NCBI GenBank assembly: GCA_036584565.1
Contig: JAZHDF010000001.1
Location: forward strand, 1 to 35,635
Direction: 5' to 3'
DNA from: UBA9337 sp036584565
GTDB taxonomy: Bacteria > Patescibacteriota > Minisyncoccia > Moranbacterales > UBA9337
Length of the DNA: 35,635 nucleotides
Shown here: positions 24,493 to 33,099 of the stretch, piece after piece
How the letters are laid out: each line of letters opens with the position of its first letter
Numbering within the stretch: position 1 is the stretch's first letter
The notes under the pieces: model-generated
Seen by the model: only the letters and a program-made list of their open reading frames with translations
What the model was told of the DNA's origin: nothing
The model's database searches: none
Position numbers and translations under genes: made by a program

Positions 24493-25314
24493 TTAATCCA
24501 GGGGACTTTTGATATTTTTTATCGCCGGATTTGTTACTTTTGTATATATCTGGGTCGTTCTAATATTAGCATGACCCAACAACTCTTGTACATAGCGGAC
24601 ATCTATGCCATTTTCCAAAAGATGTGTCGCAAAACTATGGCGGAGACAGTGGAAGGTGGCTTCCTTTTTTATTTCTGTTTTCCTCAAGGCATTTTCAAAA
24701 ATTTTTTGGGCCGAACGCTCTGTTAATTTACCACCCATCTGACTTTCAAATAAATAATCGACTCCTTTTTTATCAATCATCATAATCTTTATATTCTCTT
24801 TCAATTTTTTGGGAAAAATTGTTACGCGGTCCTTATTCCCTTTAGCACCCTTGATATGAATCAGTAATTCATCCAAATCAATATCTTTAATTTTTAGATT
24901 AACCGCCTCGCTTACTCGCAACCCGCATCCGTAAGCCAAAGCCACTATCATTTTATGCTTTTGATTGTCAATCTTGGCAATAATTTTATCAATTTCGGCC
25001 CGAGATAAAACTACGGGAAGTTTGCCGGCGGTTTTTGCAAGCTTAATATCAATATCAGTCTTGGATTTATAGATCTCGCGATAGAAATATTTTATTGCTT
25101 GCAAGTGTAGATTTATAGTTCGAGAAGATTGTCCCGCACGCTGCTTTTTTAATAAATATTCTTTTATAATTTCGATTTCCGGTTCTTTTTTAATCGTCTT
25201 AATATATCTGAAATAGTTACCTAGACAGCCCGAATAAGCTTTGATTGTTTTTTGACTAAAATTACGCAATTTCATTTCATCTTTAATTTTATCAAACAAC
25301 TCTTGTAGTCGCAT
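24493..25314 (-). CDS. Tyrosine recombinase (XerC/XerD/XerA-like)
   Basis: 273 residues from ATG 25314. The N-terminal SAM-like domain (about 1-85, NFSQKTIKAYSGCLGNYFRY) precedes a catalytic domain with the full set: Arg in YGCGLRVSEAVNL, Lys in GAKGNKDRV, HxxR in TFHCLRHSFATHLL, His in ELLGHANIRTT and the nucleophile in QIYTKV. It ends NIKSPLD. The length fits Xer enzymes, and the roughly 20-residue insert of classical integron IntI was not seen. It may be the chromosomal dimer-resolving Xer. Its position is striking: it stands at the strand switch, divergent to the accessory region whose spacers carry palindromic repeats, just as intI stands to a cassette array. Confidence 0.92.
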   Translation of the reverse strand: MRLQELFDKIKDEMKLRNFSQKTIKAYSGCLGNYFRYIKTIKKEPEIEIIKEYLLKKQRAGQSSRTINLHLQAIKYFYREIYKSKTDIDIKLAKTAGKLPVVLSRAEIDKIIAKIDNQKHKMIVALAYGCGLRVSEAVNLKIKDIDLDELLIHIKGAKGNKDRVTIFPKKLKENIKIMMIDKKGVDYLFESQMGGKLTERSAQKIFENALRKTEIKKEATFHCLRHSFATHLLENGIDVRYVQELLGHANIRTTQIYTKVTNPAIKNIKSPLD

Positions 25315-25440
25315 AAAATCTTTGTTAAAATAAGACTATTAAAAAATATTATATCTATATTTTAGCAAACCATCGTATTTAATACAATATTTAATCATTT
25401 ATACGAAAAAATATTCGCATATAAACGAGTTGTACGAAAT

Positions 25441-25498
25441 GCATGTTTTCCTTTTGGGCTAACGCCCTTGCTCAAAAAAAGAATTCAATTTTGTTTTT
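25441..25498 (+). repeat. Inverted repeat IR-a, left copy (spacer R1)
   Basis: GCATGTTTTCCTTTTG (25441-25456) and a 28-base block (25471-25498) flank a small hairpin GGGC-TAAC-GCCC. Both blocks recur without a mismatch, reversed and complemented, at 26816-26831 and 26768-26795, on the other side of the oxidoreductase gene. The bases between the blocks differ between copies (14 against 20) but form a hairpin in each. Spacer R1 (25315-25571) lies between two divergent genes and holds no other gene. Its left end has a second hairpin-like pair, TTTATACGAA/TTCGCATATAAA, at about 25399-25426. Confidence 0.85.
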
Positions 25499-25507
25499 TA
25501 ATTTATT

Positions 25508-25554
25508 TAAAGAGGGGGAATATGGTGTTTTTCTGCCTTTAAGGGGCAGAAAAA
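25508..25554 (+). repeat. Leader element with hairpin (R1 copy)
   Basis: The string AGAGGGGGAATATGGTG is followed by TTTTTCTGCC (25528-25537) and GGCAGAAAAA (25545-25554), a 10-bp stem with a 7-base loop, 17 bases before the oxidoreductase ATG. Homologous leaders stand before the other two accessory units, each with a different self-complementary stem. Confidence 0.7.
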
Positions 25555-25571
25555 ATTATTTATTTTAGAAT

Positions 25572-26711
25572 ATGGATACAAAAACTGATGTAATTATTAT
25601 TGGTGGTGGAATATCTGGCTTAAGTGCGGCTCATCACCTCAAAAAACACAACATTGATTTTAAGCTGATTTCTGATGATATCGGCGGACGAATTCATTCG
25701 TCCAAGAACGGCAATATTCAATATGGAGCTTACTATGTCATGGACATTTATACCCACACCAAAGAATTTGCAAAAATCGGACGTAAGATCAAACCATCAG
25801 AATTAATTTTTCATAAACGAGGCAAGGGATATTCAATTCTTCAAAAATCGTTTATTAAATATATTCCGCAAGTTATTCGTTTTGCTATAATTTTGCGTAA
25901 ATTCAAAAAGCATTACGGAAAATTCAAAAAGGATTGTTGCACTATTTCACAAGCAGAAGCAATTAGAAACAATCCTTATCTAACCAGAATATACGAAACA
26001 AACGCTGCGAAATTTATTAAAGAAAATAAAATTAGTGATGTTGTGTGCCAATATATGGAGGAAATTTTACATGGCACAACTTTTACAAAAGTTGAAAAGC
26101 TTAACACATTTACATTTCTGCAATTTTCTCTGCCACTTATCACCTCGATTTATGAATTTGTGTTAGATAAAAATAAAATCACAAAGGATTTCAAAAACCA
26201 TATCATTGATGACGTTGTAGATAGTCTAAAAAAAGAAGGCGATTTCTATATTCTAAAAACTCCGAGTGAAACATATAAAGCTAAAAATATTATCGTAGCA
26301 ACTCCGCCACATGTTTCAAAAAAACTTCTTAACTTGAAAGAAATTAAAGGAGCTGTTGACGCTCATATGTTTCATATTGCTGGGCAAGTACAAGAAAAGT
26401 GGTGCAAGGGTTTCTGTAATTTATTTTCCGATGAAAATGATATGTTGGCGATAGCATTTATGCCCGATTATTCATGTTTGTTTTATTCGAAAAACCCTAA
26501 ACCTGATTTCAGTAAATATTTTTATGATTTCAAAATTCTAGAAACAAAATATTGGAAACCTGCGTTTAATCTAGAAGGAAATGTCCTTTGGGATAGTAAA
26601 ATAGCGGATAATTGTTATTTGATCGGAGATCATAATGTTTGCGGAATTGAAGATTCGTTTATTACTGGCATTTATGCGGCTAACCAGATTATTGCAAAGA
26701 AAAACCAATAA
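25572..26711 (+). CDS. FAD-dependent oxidoreductase (amine oxidase/protoporphyrinogen oxidase-like)
   Basis: 379 residues. The Rossmann FAD motif VIIIGGGISGLSAAHHL (about 8-24) is followed by the second nucleotide string GGRIHSSKNG (about 41-50) and the substrate-side YGAYYVMD. Near the end IADNCYLIGDHNVCGIEDSF with ITGIYAANQII (about 346-375) is the C-terminal FAD-binding signature. This is the architecture of the amine oxidase/phytoene desaturase/protoporphyrinogen oxidase superfamily. No substrate can be assigned, and no other pathway gene accompanies it. It is the sole gene between the IR-a copies and the first plus-strand unit after the recombinase, so it looks like cassette cargo acquired by transfer. 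Confidence 0.8.
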   Translation: MDTKTDVIIIGGGISGLSAAHHLKKHNIDFKLISDDIGGRIHSSKNGNIQYGAYYVMDIYTHTKEFAKIGRKIKPSELIFHKRGKGYSILQKSFIKYIPQVIRFAIILRKFKKHYGKFKKDCCTISQAEAIRNNPYLTRIYETNAAKFIKENKISDVVCQYMEEILHGTTFTKVEKLNTFTFLQFSLPLITSIYEFVLDKNKITKDFKNHIIDDVVDSLKKEGDFYILKTPSETYKAKNIIVATPPHVSKKLLNLKEIKGAVDAHMFHIAGQVQEKWCKGFCNLFSDENDMLAIAFMPDYSCLFYSKNPKPDFSKYFYDFKILETKYWKPAFNLEGNVLWDSKIADNCYLIGDHNVCGIEDSFITGIYAANQIIAKKNQ

Positions 26712-26714
26712 GGA

Positions 26715-26765
26715 GTTTTGAATTTTGGGCATTCACCTCTGACCCCTCTGCCCAAAATCCAAAAC
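26715..26765 (+). repeat. Palindromic element P1 after the oxidoreductase gene
   Basis: Two 17-base arms (26715-26731 and 26749-26765; one mismatch) enclose the 17-base loop TTCACCTCTGACCCCTC, starting 3 bases after the stop codon. P2 at 33048-33098 is a near-identical copy with perfect arms, and P3 at 32993-33027 has a related loop with shorter arms. P1 may end transcription, but there is no clear T run. Confidence 0.85.
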
Positions 26766-26767
26766 GG

Positions 26768-26831
26768 AAAAACAAAATTGAATTCTTTTTTTGAGCCACT
26801 CACCTTCAAGGCGAGCAAAAGGAAAACATGC
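26768..26831 (-). repeat. Inverted repeat IR-a, right copy (spacer R2)
   Basis: This is the reverse complement of the 28-base and 16-base blocks at 25471-25498 and 25441-25456, with no mismatch. The inner 20 bases (26796-26815) form their own hairpin (on the minus strand CTCGCCTT-G-AAGGTGAG). With the left copy it brackets the oxidoreductase gene. Confidence 0.85.
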
Positions 26832-26835
26832 ACAT

Positions 26836-26939
26836 CGCACAACAACGAGTATCCGGCTACGGCTTTTCCGAAAGCCTCCGCCCAAATTTTTCTTTCGCTA
26901 CGCTACAGAAAAACTTCGGATACTCTTAACGTTATACGC
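26836..26939 (-). repeat. attC-like palindromic site, copy 1 (spacer R2)
   Basis: Outer motifs CGCACAAC (26836-26843) and GTTATACGC (26931-26939) can pair, with two C-A mismatches that become G-T wobbles on the minus strand. Inner 9-bp arms GAGTATCCG (26847-26855) and CGGATACTC (26917-26925) pair perfectly, separated from the outer motifs by AAC and TTAAC. About 60 bases in the middle make up the terminal part. Short outer motifs ending AAC and beginning GTT, unpaired spacers and a variable inner stem are the layout of integron attC sites. The second copy at 33223-33326 has the same outer motifs but a different stem. Confidence 0.6.
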
Positions 26940-26941
26940 AA

Positions 26942-27013
26942 TTCAAAAAATATTTTTCTTTTTATAAGGAATTTTGACAGGCTTTTTAAAAAGGGGAATA
27001 AATTTGTTTTTTT
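26942..27013 (+). repeat. Inverted repeat L2, left copy (spacer R2)
   Basis: Three blocks, TTCAAAAAATATTTTTC (26942-26958), ATTTTGACAGGCTTTTT (26971-26987) and TAAATTTGTTTTTTT (26999-27013), recur reversed and complemented, in mirror order and without a mismatch, at 33154-33170, 33127-33143 and 33100-33114. Together with the adjacent attC-like sites they form mirror-image boundaries of the mod-res-OLD unit. Spacer R2 (26712-27122, 411 bases) holds only such elements and no gene. Confidence 0.85.
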
Positions 27014-27022
27014 ATTTATTAT

Positions 27023-27064
27023 AGAGGGGAATATAAGGTGTTTTCTCCGCTCCGCTGCGAAAAC
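27023..27064 (+). repeat. Leader element with hairpin (R2 copy)
   Basis: AGAGGGGAATATAAGGTG is followed by the stem GTTTTC (27040-27045) / GAAAAC (27059-27064) with a CG-rich loop. It corresponds to leaders at 25508-25554 and 33407-33452. A TACAAT box (27090-27095), also present at 33479-33484, may be the -10 of the unit promoter; no convincing -35 was found. Confidence 0.65.
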
Positions 27065-27122
27065 GATTTATTTATAAGGGGAAAACGAATACAATACAAA
27101 TACTTAACTTGGATAGCAAACT

Positions 27123-28994
27123 ATGGCAAAAAAAGATTATACAAATTGGGACAGAAAAGACTTAATCAAAGAGATTGAGCAACTTCGCAAGCGCAAAAAA
27201 TATGGGCTTGTTTGGGAAGATAAGCCGGAAAATGTTGTTGAGCAATGCAAAACTGAATTGCCGGTTTTGGAAGAAGTAAAAAGCAAAGAGATTATTACCG
27301 ACCCGGACAAGCCGGTAAATTTATTGATTGAGGGCGATAATTATCACGCTCTTTCTGTTTTAAATTACACGCACAAAGGTAAAATTGATGTCATTTATAT
27401 TGATCCGCCCTATAACACGGGCGCAAAAGATTGGAAATATAACAATGACTATGTTGACGGTGAAGATCCATATAGACACACAAAATGGATTTCTTTCATT
27501 AGCCATCGCTTAAATATTGCTAAAAATCTTCTAAGTCCCGATGGAATTATTTGCATTACCATAGATGATTATGAAATGCCTCGCCTTTGGCTGCTTGCAG
27601 AGGAAATATTTGGAGAATTTAATCATTTAGGAACAGTTGCAATAAGGAATAATCCAAAAGGAAGAATGACGAAACGTAAAGTGTCGCTAACACATGAGTA
27701 TGCTGTTTTTTTTGGCAAATCACAGAAATCATTTATTAAAAAATTAAGCGTTGACCCCTCAGAAAAAACCCACAATTACAAACAGGATGATGACGGAAGT
27801 TGGTATTTACCAGTTAATTTAAGAAAACAGGGCGTTGATAGTAATGCCGTCAACAAAAAAGGCAAGTTATCCGATCGATATTATCCAATATATTTAGATT
27901 CGAAAACTGGCAAAGTAAGCTCAATCAATAAATTGGATATTGAAATCCTTCCTATTGATAGCCGTGGTGAAAAAAGGATTTAGAGACGATCAAAGGATGT
28001 AATTGATCAGATGTATGAAAGTGGCGATCTTATTGTTAAGCATACAAAAAATGATTATCAAATCTACTTTAAATTCAGAGGTGGATTAGATGGGAAAATG
28101 ACACAATCATTGTGGACTGATCCTGAATTTTCAGCAAGTGATTACGGCACAAAAATTTTAGATAATATTTTAGGTGAGCGTGAATTATTTCAATATCCCA
28201 AAGCACCTGCAGCAGTTTTGCAATCTATTCAAGCAATGAGTGATAAAAAGAATTGTGTGGTATTAGATTTTTTTGCTGGATCGGGTACAACAGGACAAGC
28301 TGTTTTAGAGTTGAACAAAAGAGATAAAGGTAATAGGAAATTTATTATCTGCACAAATAATGAAAATAACATTGCAGAAGAAATTACCCACACTAGAATT
28401 AAAAATGTAATTAGTGGATATAAATTTTCTGGGCAAGAAAAAATTGTTGTATTTGAGCAAAAATTAAGCGAAAAAGTTTTAGCTGACATAGATATTGTTT
28501 TAGACGATCTAGAAAAAGCTAAAGAAAACAACAAGTCCAGTTATGACAAGTTAGAAGTTAAAATTGAAGATAATACATTGCGTTTATATGGCATTAAAAA
28601 ATCCAATGGCAAAAAAGAAGGATTGGGCGGAAATCTTAAATACTTCAAAACCTCATTTGTTCCCGCCGATCCAACAGACAAAAACAAAATTGCCCTCACC
28701 GAAAAAGCAACGGAAATGCTTTGCGTAAAAGAAGATACTTTTGAAGAAGTAAAATCAACAAAGCAATATAAGATTTTCCGAAACAAGAAGCGATATACTG
28801 GAATTGTTTTTGATCATCAAGCGATAGACGACTTTAAAAAAGTAATTACCAAAATTGACGGCAAATTCAGTCTTTATATTTTCTCGCTCGGCGATGACAC
28901 CTTTGACGAAGAGTTTGAAGATATGAAGAAAAAAGTAAAATTATCACCAATACCGGAAGCGATACTTCGAGTTTATCGCAGAATATTTAAATAA
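27123..28994 (+). pseudogene. Type III-like restriction-modification methyltransferase Mod, interrupted by in-frame TAG
   Basis: One continuous frame of 624 codons (start ATG 27123, end 28994) contains TAG at 27981-27983 as codon 287. Before it: a Lys-rich N-terminus, LIEGDNYHALSVL and the catalytic DPPY (94-97, IYIDPPYNTGAKDW). After it, from 28011: FRGGLDGKMTQSLW, then the SAM-binding DFFAGSGTTGQAV (about 382-394). DPPY preceding FxGxG marks a beta-class N6-adenine methyltransferase as in type III systems. The stop lies in GEKRI-stop-RRSKDVI, where I recall relatives reading ...IWRRS..., so TGG to TAG is likely. Without readthrough, neither fragment has both motifs. res follows after 11 bases. 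Confidence 0.85.
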
Positions 28995-29005
28995 TTGGAA
29001 AAACT

Positions 29006-31219
29006 ATGCAACTAAAAGACTATCAAAATACGGCAATAAAAAAACTTCTCACCAGAAGCAAGGAATTGCTGGCTCAAAGTGGCGAGAAGAAAGTTATTTT
29101 CAAAGCTCCGACTGGATCAGGCAAAACCATAATGACGGCGGAATTTTTGAAGCAACTTATTGACGATAAGGAAATTAAAACTCCTCTTTCGTTTATTTGG
29201 ACTGCTCCAAGAAAACTGCATACACAAAGCAAGGAAAAGCTGGAAAAATATTATGAAGATACAAGGGCTTTGGAATGTTCCGACTTTGAAGATTTGACCG
29301 ACAAACAAATTGGTGAAAATGAAATTTTGTTTTTGAATTGGGAAAGCATAAACAAAAAAGACAAAAACACGATTGTAAAAGAAAACGAGAAGGAATTTTA
29401 TCTCGGCAAGATTGTTGAGAATACAAAAGAAGAAGGACGAGAAATCGTTTTGATTATTGATGAGAGCCACCACCACGCAACAAGCGAAATTTCGCAAGAT
29501 TTAATTTCCGACATTGCACCGAGATTGACGATTGAGGTTTCCGCTACGCCTGTTATTTCGAACCCTGACGAGATTGTTTCCGTGCCTTTGGAAGATGTAA
29601 AACTAGAAGGAATGATTAAAAAATCAGTCATTCTTAATCCAAATTTCAAAAATGTTTTATCAGGTGATAGCTTGAAAACCACGCTTGCGGACGGAACAGA
29701 TGCAATGGTACTAGAAGAAGGCATAAAGAAACGAGCAGAAATCGCAAAGGCGTACAAAGAAGCAGGAATTGATATAAATCCGCTTTTGCTTATTCAATTA
29801 CCCGATCGTAAAACACAAGCGGAAGATCAAGTTAAAAATGATGTTGTGCGTATTTTAAAAGATAAATACAAAATGACGACAGAAAACGGCAAGCTAGCGA
29901 TTTACTTATCGGAAGAAAAAGAAAATCTCGAAAACATAGCAAAAAATAATCACGAAACCGAAGTTTTGATTTTTAAGCAAGCAATCGCTTTAGGTTGGGA
30001 TTGCCCTCGCGCTCAAGTGCTGGTGCTTTTCAGGGATTGGAAAAGTCTTACATTTTCGGTCCAAACAGTCGGGCGAATTATGCGTATGCCCGAACCCGAC
30101 ACAGGACACTACAAACAGGAAATCTTGAATCACGGCTTTGTGTTTACAAACCTTACTGATATTGAAATTAAGGAAGACATGGCAAGGAGCTATGTAACGA
30201 TATATACCAGTCAAAGACTTGAAAAATACAAACCGATCAAACTGGAATCAGTTTATCGCTTACGCCAAAGAGAGAAAACTCGTTTAAGCCCGAAGTTTAT
30301 CAATATCTTTTTAGATGAGGCTAAAAAATACGACCTCGAAAAGAAAATTGAAACCAAAGGGCAAAAACTGGAACTATCTTTAATTTCAGATTATGAAGCA
30401 GAAGGCGTTGATAAATTGGCAAACGAGGAAATCAAAGGCGAAGCCAAAATCAACACCGAAAATGAAGCTGATTTACAAAAGCTCTATGACTTTTTTGTTA
30501 AAAATAATCTATCGCCTTTTTATCCCGAAGATCGCTCAATCGGCAGACTAAAAGAAGCAATTTACTACTTTTTTAGAATGCGTCTTGGAATGGAATACAC
30601 AGACCGCTTTGCTGAAATAATCAATATCGTTTTAAGCCCGAAAAATAGCCAGCATTTTATCAATGTCATTGATAGCACTAAAGAAAAATACATTGCCGAA
30701 ACTCAAAAACGAGAAGCTGAACTACAAAAATCACCCGATTGGGAATTGCCTGAAATGTTGAACTTTGGCGGAAACTTCACGGAGTTTAAAACCGATTTAT
30801 CAGCAATAAGGCCGTTTTATTATGATAACAAATGGAAAACCGAAGAAGCATTTATCAAATTCCTTGAAAAATCAGATCAAATTGAATGGTGGTTTAAAAA
30901 CGGCGACCGAGACGCTACATTTTTTGCCGTGCCATACACCGAGAATGACGAACAAAAACCTTTTTATGTTGATTTTATTGTGAAATTTAAAGACGGAAAA
31001 ACTGGCTTATTTGATACGAAAAGCGGAAACACAATCAAAGACGCACGAGAAAAAAGCGATGGTTTGCAGGAATATATAAAAAAGCACAAAAACATTTCCG
31101 GCGGAATTGTGGCAAACACAAACTCCCGAGATTTTTCTGGTCGCTGGATGTGCTACAAAGGGCAAGGAGCAGAGCTTAGCCCTGACGACTTTTCTAATTG
31201 GGATTTATTGGAAATATAA
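29006..31219 (+). CDS. Type III-like restriction enzyme Res subunit (DEAD/DEAH helicase plus PD-(D/E)xK nuclease)
   Basis: Res subunits translocate on or signal along DNA using ATP and cut when the Mod partner has found unmodified sites. The 737 residues have Walker A APTGSGKT (34-41), the DExx-type motif II IIDESHHH (about 149-156), a SAT-like motif VSATPV (about 177-182) and helicase domain 2 with ALGWDCPRAQVLVLFRDW and TVGRIMRMP. The C-terminal nuclease has YVDFIVKFKDGKTGLFDTKSG (read in two parts: YVDFIVKF, then GLFDTKSG). It is shorter than the usual 900-1000 residues of classical type III Res. Because its Mod partner is interrupted, it may be inactive in restriction. The OLD-family gene starts 2 bases after its stop. 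Confidence 0.88.
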   Translation: MQLKDYQNTAIKKLLTRSKELLAQSGEKKVIFKAPTGSGKTIMTAEFLKQLIDDKEIKTPLSFIWTAPRKLHTQSKEKLEKYYEDTRALECSDFEDLTDKQIGENEILFLNWESINKKDKNTIVKENEKEFYLGKIVENTKEEGREIVLIIDESHHHATSEISQDLISDIAPRLTIEVSATPVISNPDEIVSVPLEDVKLEGMIKKSVILNPNFKNVLSGDSLKTTLADGTDAMVLEEGIKKRAEIAKAYKEAGIDINPLLLIQLPDRKTQAEDQVKNDVVRILKDKYKMTTENGKLAIYLSEEKENLENIAKNNHETEVLIFKQAIALGWDCPRAQVLVLFRDWKSLTFSVQTVGRIMRMPEPDTGHYKQEILNHGFVFTNLTDIEIKEDMARSYVTIYTSQRLEKYKPIKLESVYRLRQREKTRLSPKFINIFLDEAKKYDLEKKIETKGQKLELSLISDYEAEGVDKLANEEIKGEAKINTENEADLQKLYDFFVKNNLSPFYPEDRSIGRLKEAIYYFFRMRLGMEYTDRFAEIINIVLSPKNSQHFINVIDSTKEKYIAETQKREAELQKSPDWELPEMLNFGGNFTEFKTDLSAIRPFYYDNKWKTEEAFIKFLEKSDQIEWWFKNGDRDATFFAVPYTENDEQKPFYVDFIVKFKDGKTGLFDTKSGNTIKDAREKSDGLQEYIKKHKNISGGIVANTNSRDFSGRWMCYKGQGAELSPDDFSNWDLLEI

Positions 31220-31221
31220 TT

Positions 31222-32979
31222 ATGAGATTAAGATATCTTACAATTCGAAATTTTCGAGGCATAGATAAATTGGAAAATTTAGAGATTTCTAATTTAAATA
31301 CTTTTGTCGGAAAAAATGATGCCGGCAAATCGGCAATTCTTAGAGCTGTAGAATGTTTTTTTGATGTAAAAAAATTTGATACAAAAGATGTTTTTAAGGG
31401 TAAGCAAGACGATGACATTACCTCAATAGAATTATCTTTTGAGCCGTCAGTTGAAATTGATGACCTTGCCTTAGATAGTAAAAAACTGGTTACAATCAAA
31501 AAAGAGTTTTCTGTAGTCAACGGCAAGGCAAAACCTGCTGAATATTACTTATCATATGATTTTACTGAAGAAAAGTATCAAGATCTTTGGAATAAAAAGG
31601 AGCAAGACTTAAACCAAATTATTTCTGATCTTGGAGAAGAGCCTAATAAATCAGGAAGAGGCAAGAAAAACATAATCCGAATTGAACAAATTAAAACGAT
31701 ACTTACAGGTAATGACAAAGCGGATATTTACCACGAACTTGGAGATTTTTTAAAAAATATTCAAAAAGCCTACGAAATAACCTTGCCTGAATATTCGCTT
31801 TTTGACGCTGAGCAAGATTTAAATATCGAAGCAACAAATTTTCAATCTCAATTTAAACCGATCATTTCCGCATATTTTGAGAGTGCCAAAGAAAAAACTG
31901 CAGAAATCGAAAAAGGTCTTAAAATAGACTTGGCGACTGAATTTGAAGAGATTAGAAAATACATGACAAAGAACGTTTCTGGTCTTAAAAAACTTAACCC
32001 AACAACGGATTTTGATTGGTCCAAATCACTAAAAAAGTTTGACTTAAATTTGGAATTTGAGGGACAAAATTTTGATGTACCAATTTCACACAAAGGCACA
32101 GGTTTTAAAAGACTGTTGATGGTTGCGTATTTTGAATATTTAGCAAACAAGAAAAGCATAAAAAATCAAATTTTTGCTATTGAGGAGCCAGAAACATACC
32201 TACACCCCTCCGCACAACAAGATCTTTTAAACTCCATTATTAGAATTTCGGAAGATTCACAGTTTTTTCTAACAACGCATTCGCCAGTTTTTGCTGGAGC
32301 AACTGACGGCAAAAACTCGATTTTAGTTACAAAAGATGAGTTTGGCATATCTCATTATTCAAGAGAAGAACAAAATATTATTAATCAAATAATAGATGAG
32401 CTTGGAATAAGACCTGATTACAATCTCTTAAAAGAAATTAAGTATTTAATTTTTGTTGAAGGCGTAGATGATATTCACTTTTTAAAAACATATGCAAAAA
32501 CGGTACTCGATAAGGATTTAGAAAATGACAACATACTTTGTGTTATTGGTGGTGGTGGGTCATTAAAAAATTATGCTGATCTCAATTTATTTAAGAAGCT
32601 GAAAGGCAATAATTTTTACTCTGTTATGGTTGACGGTGATGATCAGTCGAACGGAAAAGGCAAATGGTGCGAAAGAATAAAAGCCAAATGCGACGAAGAT
32701 AAAGCTGATTTTAAAAAGTTAAGCAAACGAGAAATTGAAAATTATTGCCACCCTAAAGCAATATGCAGAAAATGCACTGACTTAGATATATCAAAAATTG
32801 ATATTCAAGATGAAACTGATGTTGCAAAGCATTTGAAAGAAATAGGATTAGTAAAAAATTTCAAAAATGATTTGAACATAGAAGTTTTTAATGAAATGAC
32901 AAAAGAAGAGTGGGAGCAAACAGATTCAAATAATGAAGTTAAAGATTTTATTGAAGCAATTTATACAAAAATACAATGA
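31222..32979 (+). CDS. OLD-family ATP-dependent nuclease (ABC-type ATPase plus TOPRIM)
   Basis: 585 residues from ATG 31222; the frame is open further upstream, but that would overlap the res stop. The ATPase has RNFRGIDKL and Walker A FVGKNDAGKSAIL (GKNDAGKS at 30-37), the signature region ISHKGTGFKRLLMVAYF and Walker B IFAIEEPETYLHPSAQQDL with LTTHSPVF. The TOPRIM domain follows with LIFVEGVDDIHFLK and MVDGDDQS, the expected acidic metal ligands. A later YCHPKAICRKCTD has three Cys and one His and may bind zinc. OLD nucleases act in phage defence (P2 Old; GajA in Gabija). Here it is the third gene of the mod-res operon and no UvrD-like GajB follows. Confidence 0.88.
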   Translation: MRLRYLTIRNFRGIDKLENLEISNLNTFVGKNDAGKSAILRAVECFFDVKKFDTKDVFKGKQDDDITSIELSFEPSVEIDDLALDSKKLVTIKKEFSVVNGKAKPAEYYLSYDFTEEKYQDLWNKKEQDLNQIISDLGEEPNKSGRGKKNIIRIEQIKTILTGNDKADIYHELGDFLKNIQKAYEITLPEYSLFDAEQDLNIEATNFQSQFKPIISAYFESAKEKTAEIEKGLKIDLATEFEEIRKYMTKNVSGLKKLNPTTDFDWSKSLKKFDLNLEFEGQNFDVPISHKGTGFKRLLMVAYFEYLANKKSIKNQIFAIEEPETYLHPSAQQDLLNSIIRISEDSQFFLTTHSPVFAGATDGKNSILVTKDEFGISHYSREEQNIINQIIDELGIRPDYNLLKEIKYLIFVEGVDDIHFLKTYAKTVLDKDLENDNILCVIGGGGSLKNYADLNLFKKLKGNNFYSVMVDGDDQSNGKGKWCERIKAKCDEDKADFKKLSKREIENYCHPKAICRKCTDLDISKIDIQDETDVAKHLKEIGLVKNFKNDLNIEVFNEMTKEEWEQTDSNNEVKDFIEAIYTKIQ

Positions 32980-32992
32980 AGTGTTTTCGGTC

Positions 32993-33027
32993 GGGGCAAT
33001 TCACCCCTTTAGTTCCCCTCTTGCCCC
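32993..33027 (+). repeat. Palindromic element P3 (spacer R3)
   Basis: GGGGCAA (32993-32999) and TTGCCCC (33021-33027) enclose TTCACCCCTTTAGTTCCCCTC, a loop clearly related to those of P1 and P2 although the arms differ outside the shared GGGCA/TGCCC core. It starts 13 bases after the OLD stop codon. Confidence 0.6.
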
Positions 33028-33047
33028 TCCCTCAAACAGAATAAGGA

Positions 33048-33098
33048 GTTTTGGATTTTGGGCATTCACCCCTAACCCCTCTGCCCAAAATCCAAAAC
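33048..33098 (+). repeat. Palindromic element P2 (spacer R3)
   Basis: GTTTTGGATTTTGGGCA (33048-33064) and its perfect complement (33082-33098) enclose TTCACCCCTAACCCCTC. It is a near-identical copy of P1, including the AAGGA preceding it. P1 and P2 each follow the last gene of an accessory unit, so the element behaves like a unit-end marker. Confidence 0.85.
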
Positions 33099-33099
33099 A

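Noticed and set aside
24493..25314. Calling the recombinase a classical integron integrase IntI
   Set aside because: Length (273 residues) and the ungapped stretch between the Lys and HxxR motifs fit Xer-type enzymes; the IntI-specific insert was not found. The integron likeness rests on position and sites, not on this protein.
26718..27077. 119-codon plus-strand frame in spacer R2
   Set aside because: Composed wholly of the repeat elements, low-complexity composition, no recognisable domain; the frame is a by-product of the palindromes.
19363..27983. Alternative genetic code (TGA or TAG read as an amino acid)
   Set aside because: hypE and OLD end in TGA and hypD and surface protein A end in TAG at the family-expected C-termini, so both codons terminate here.
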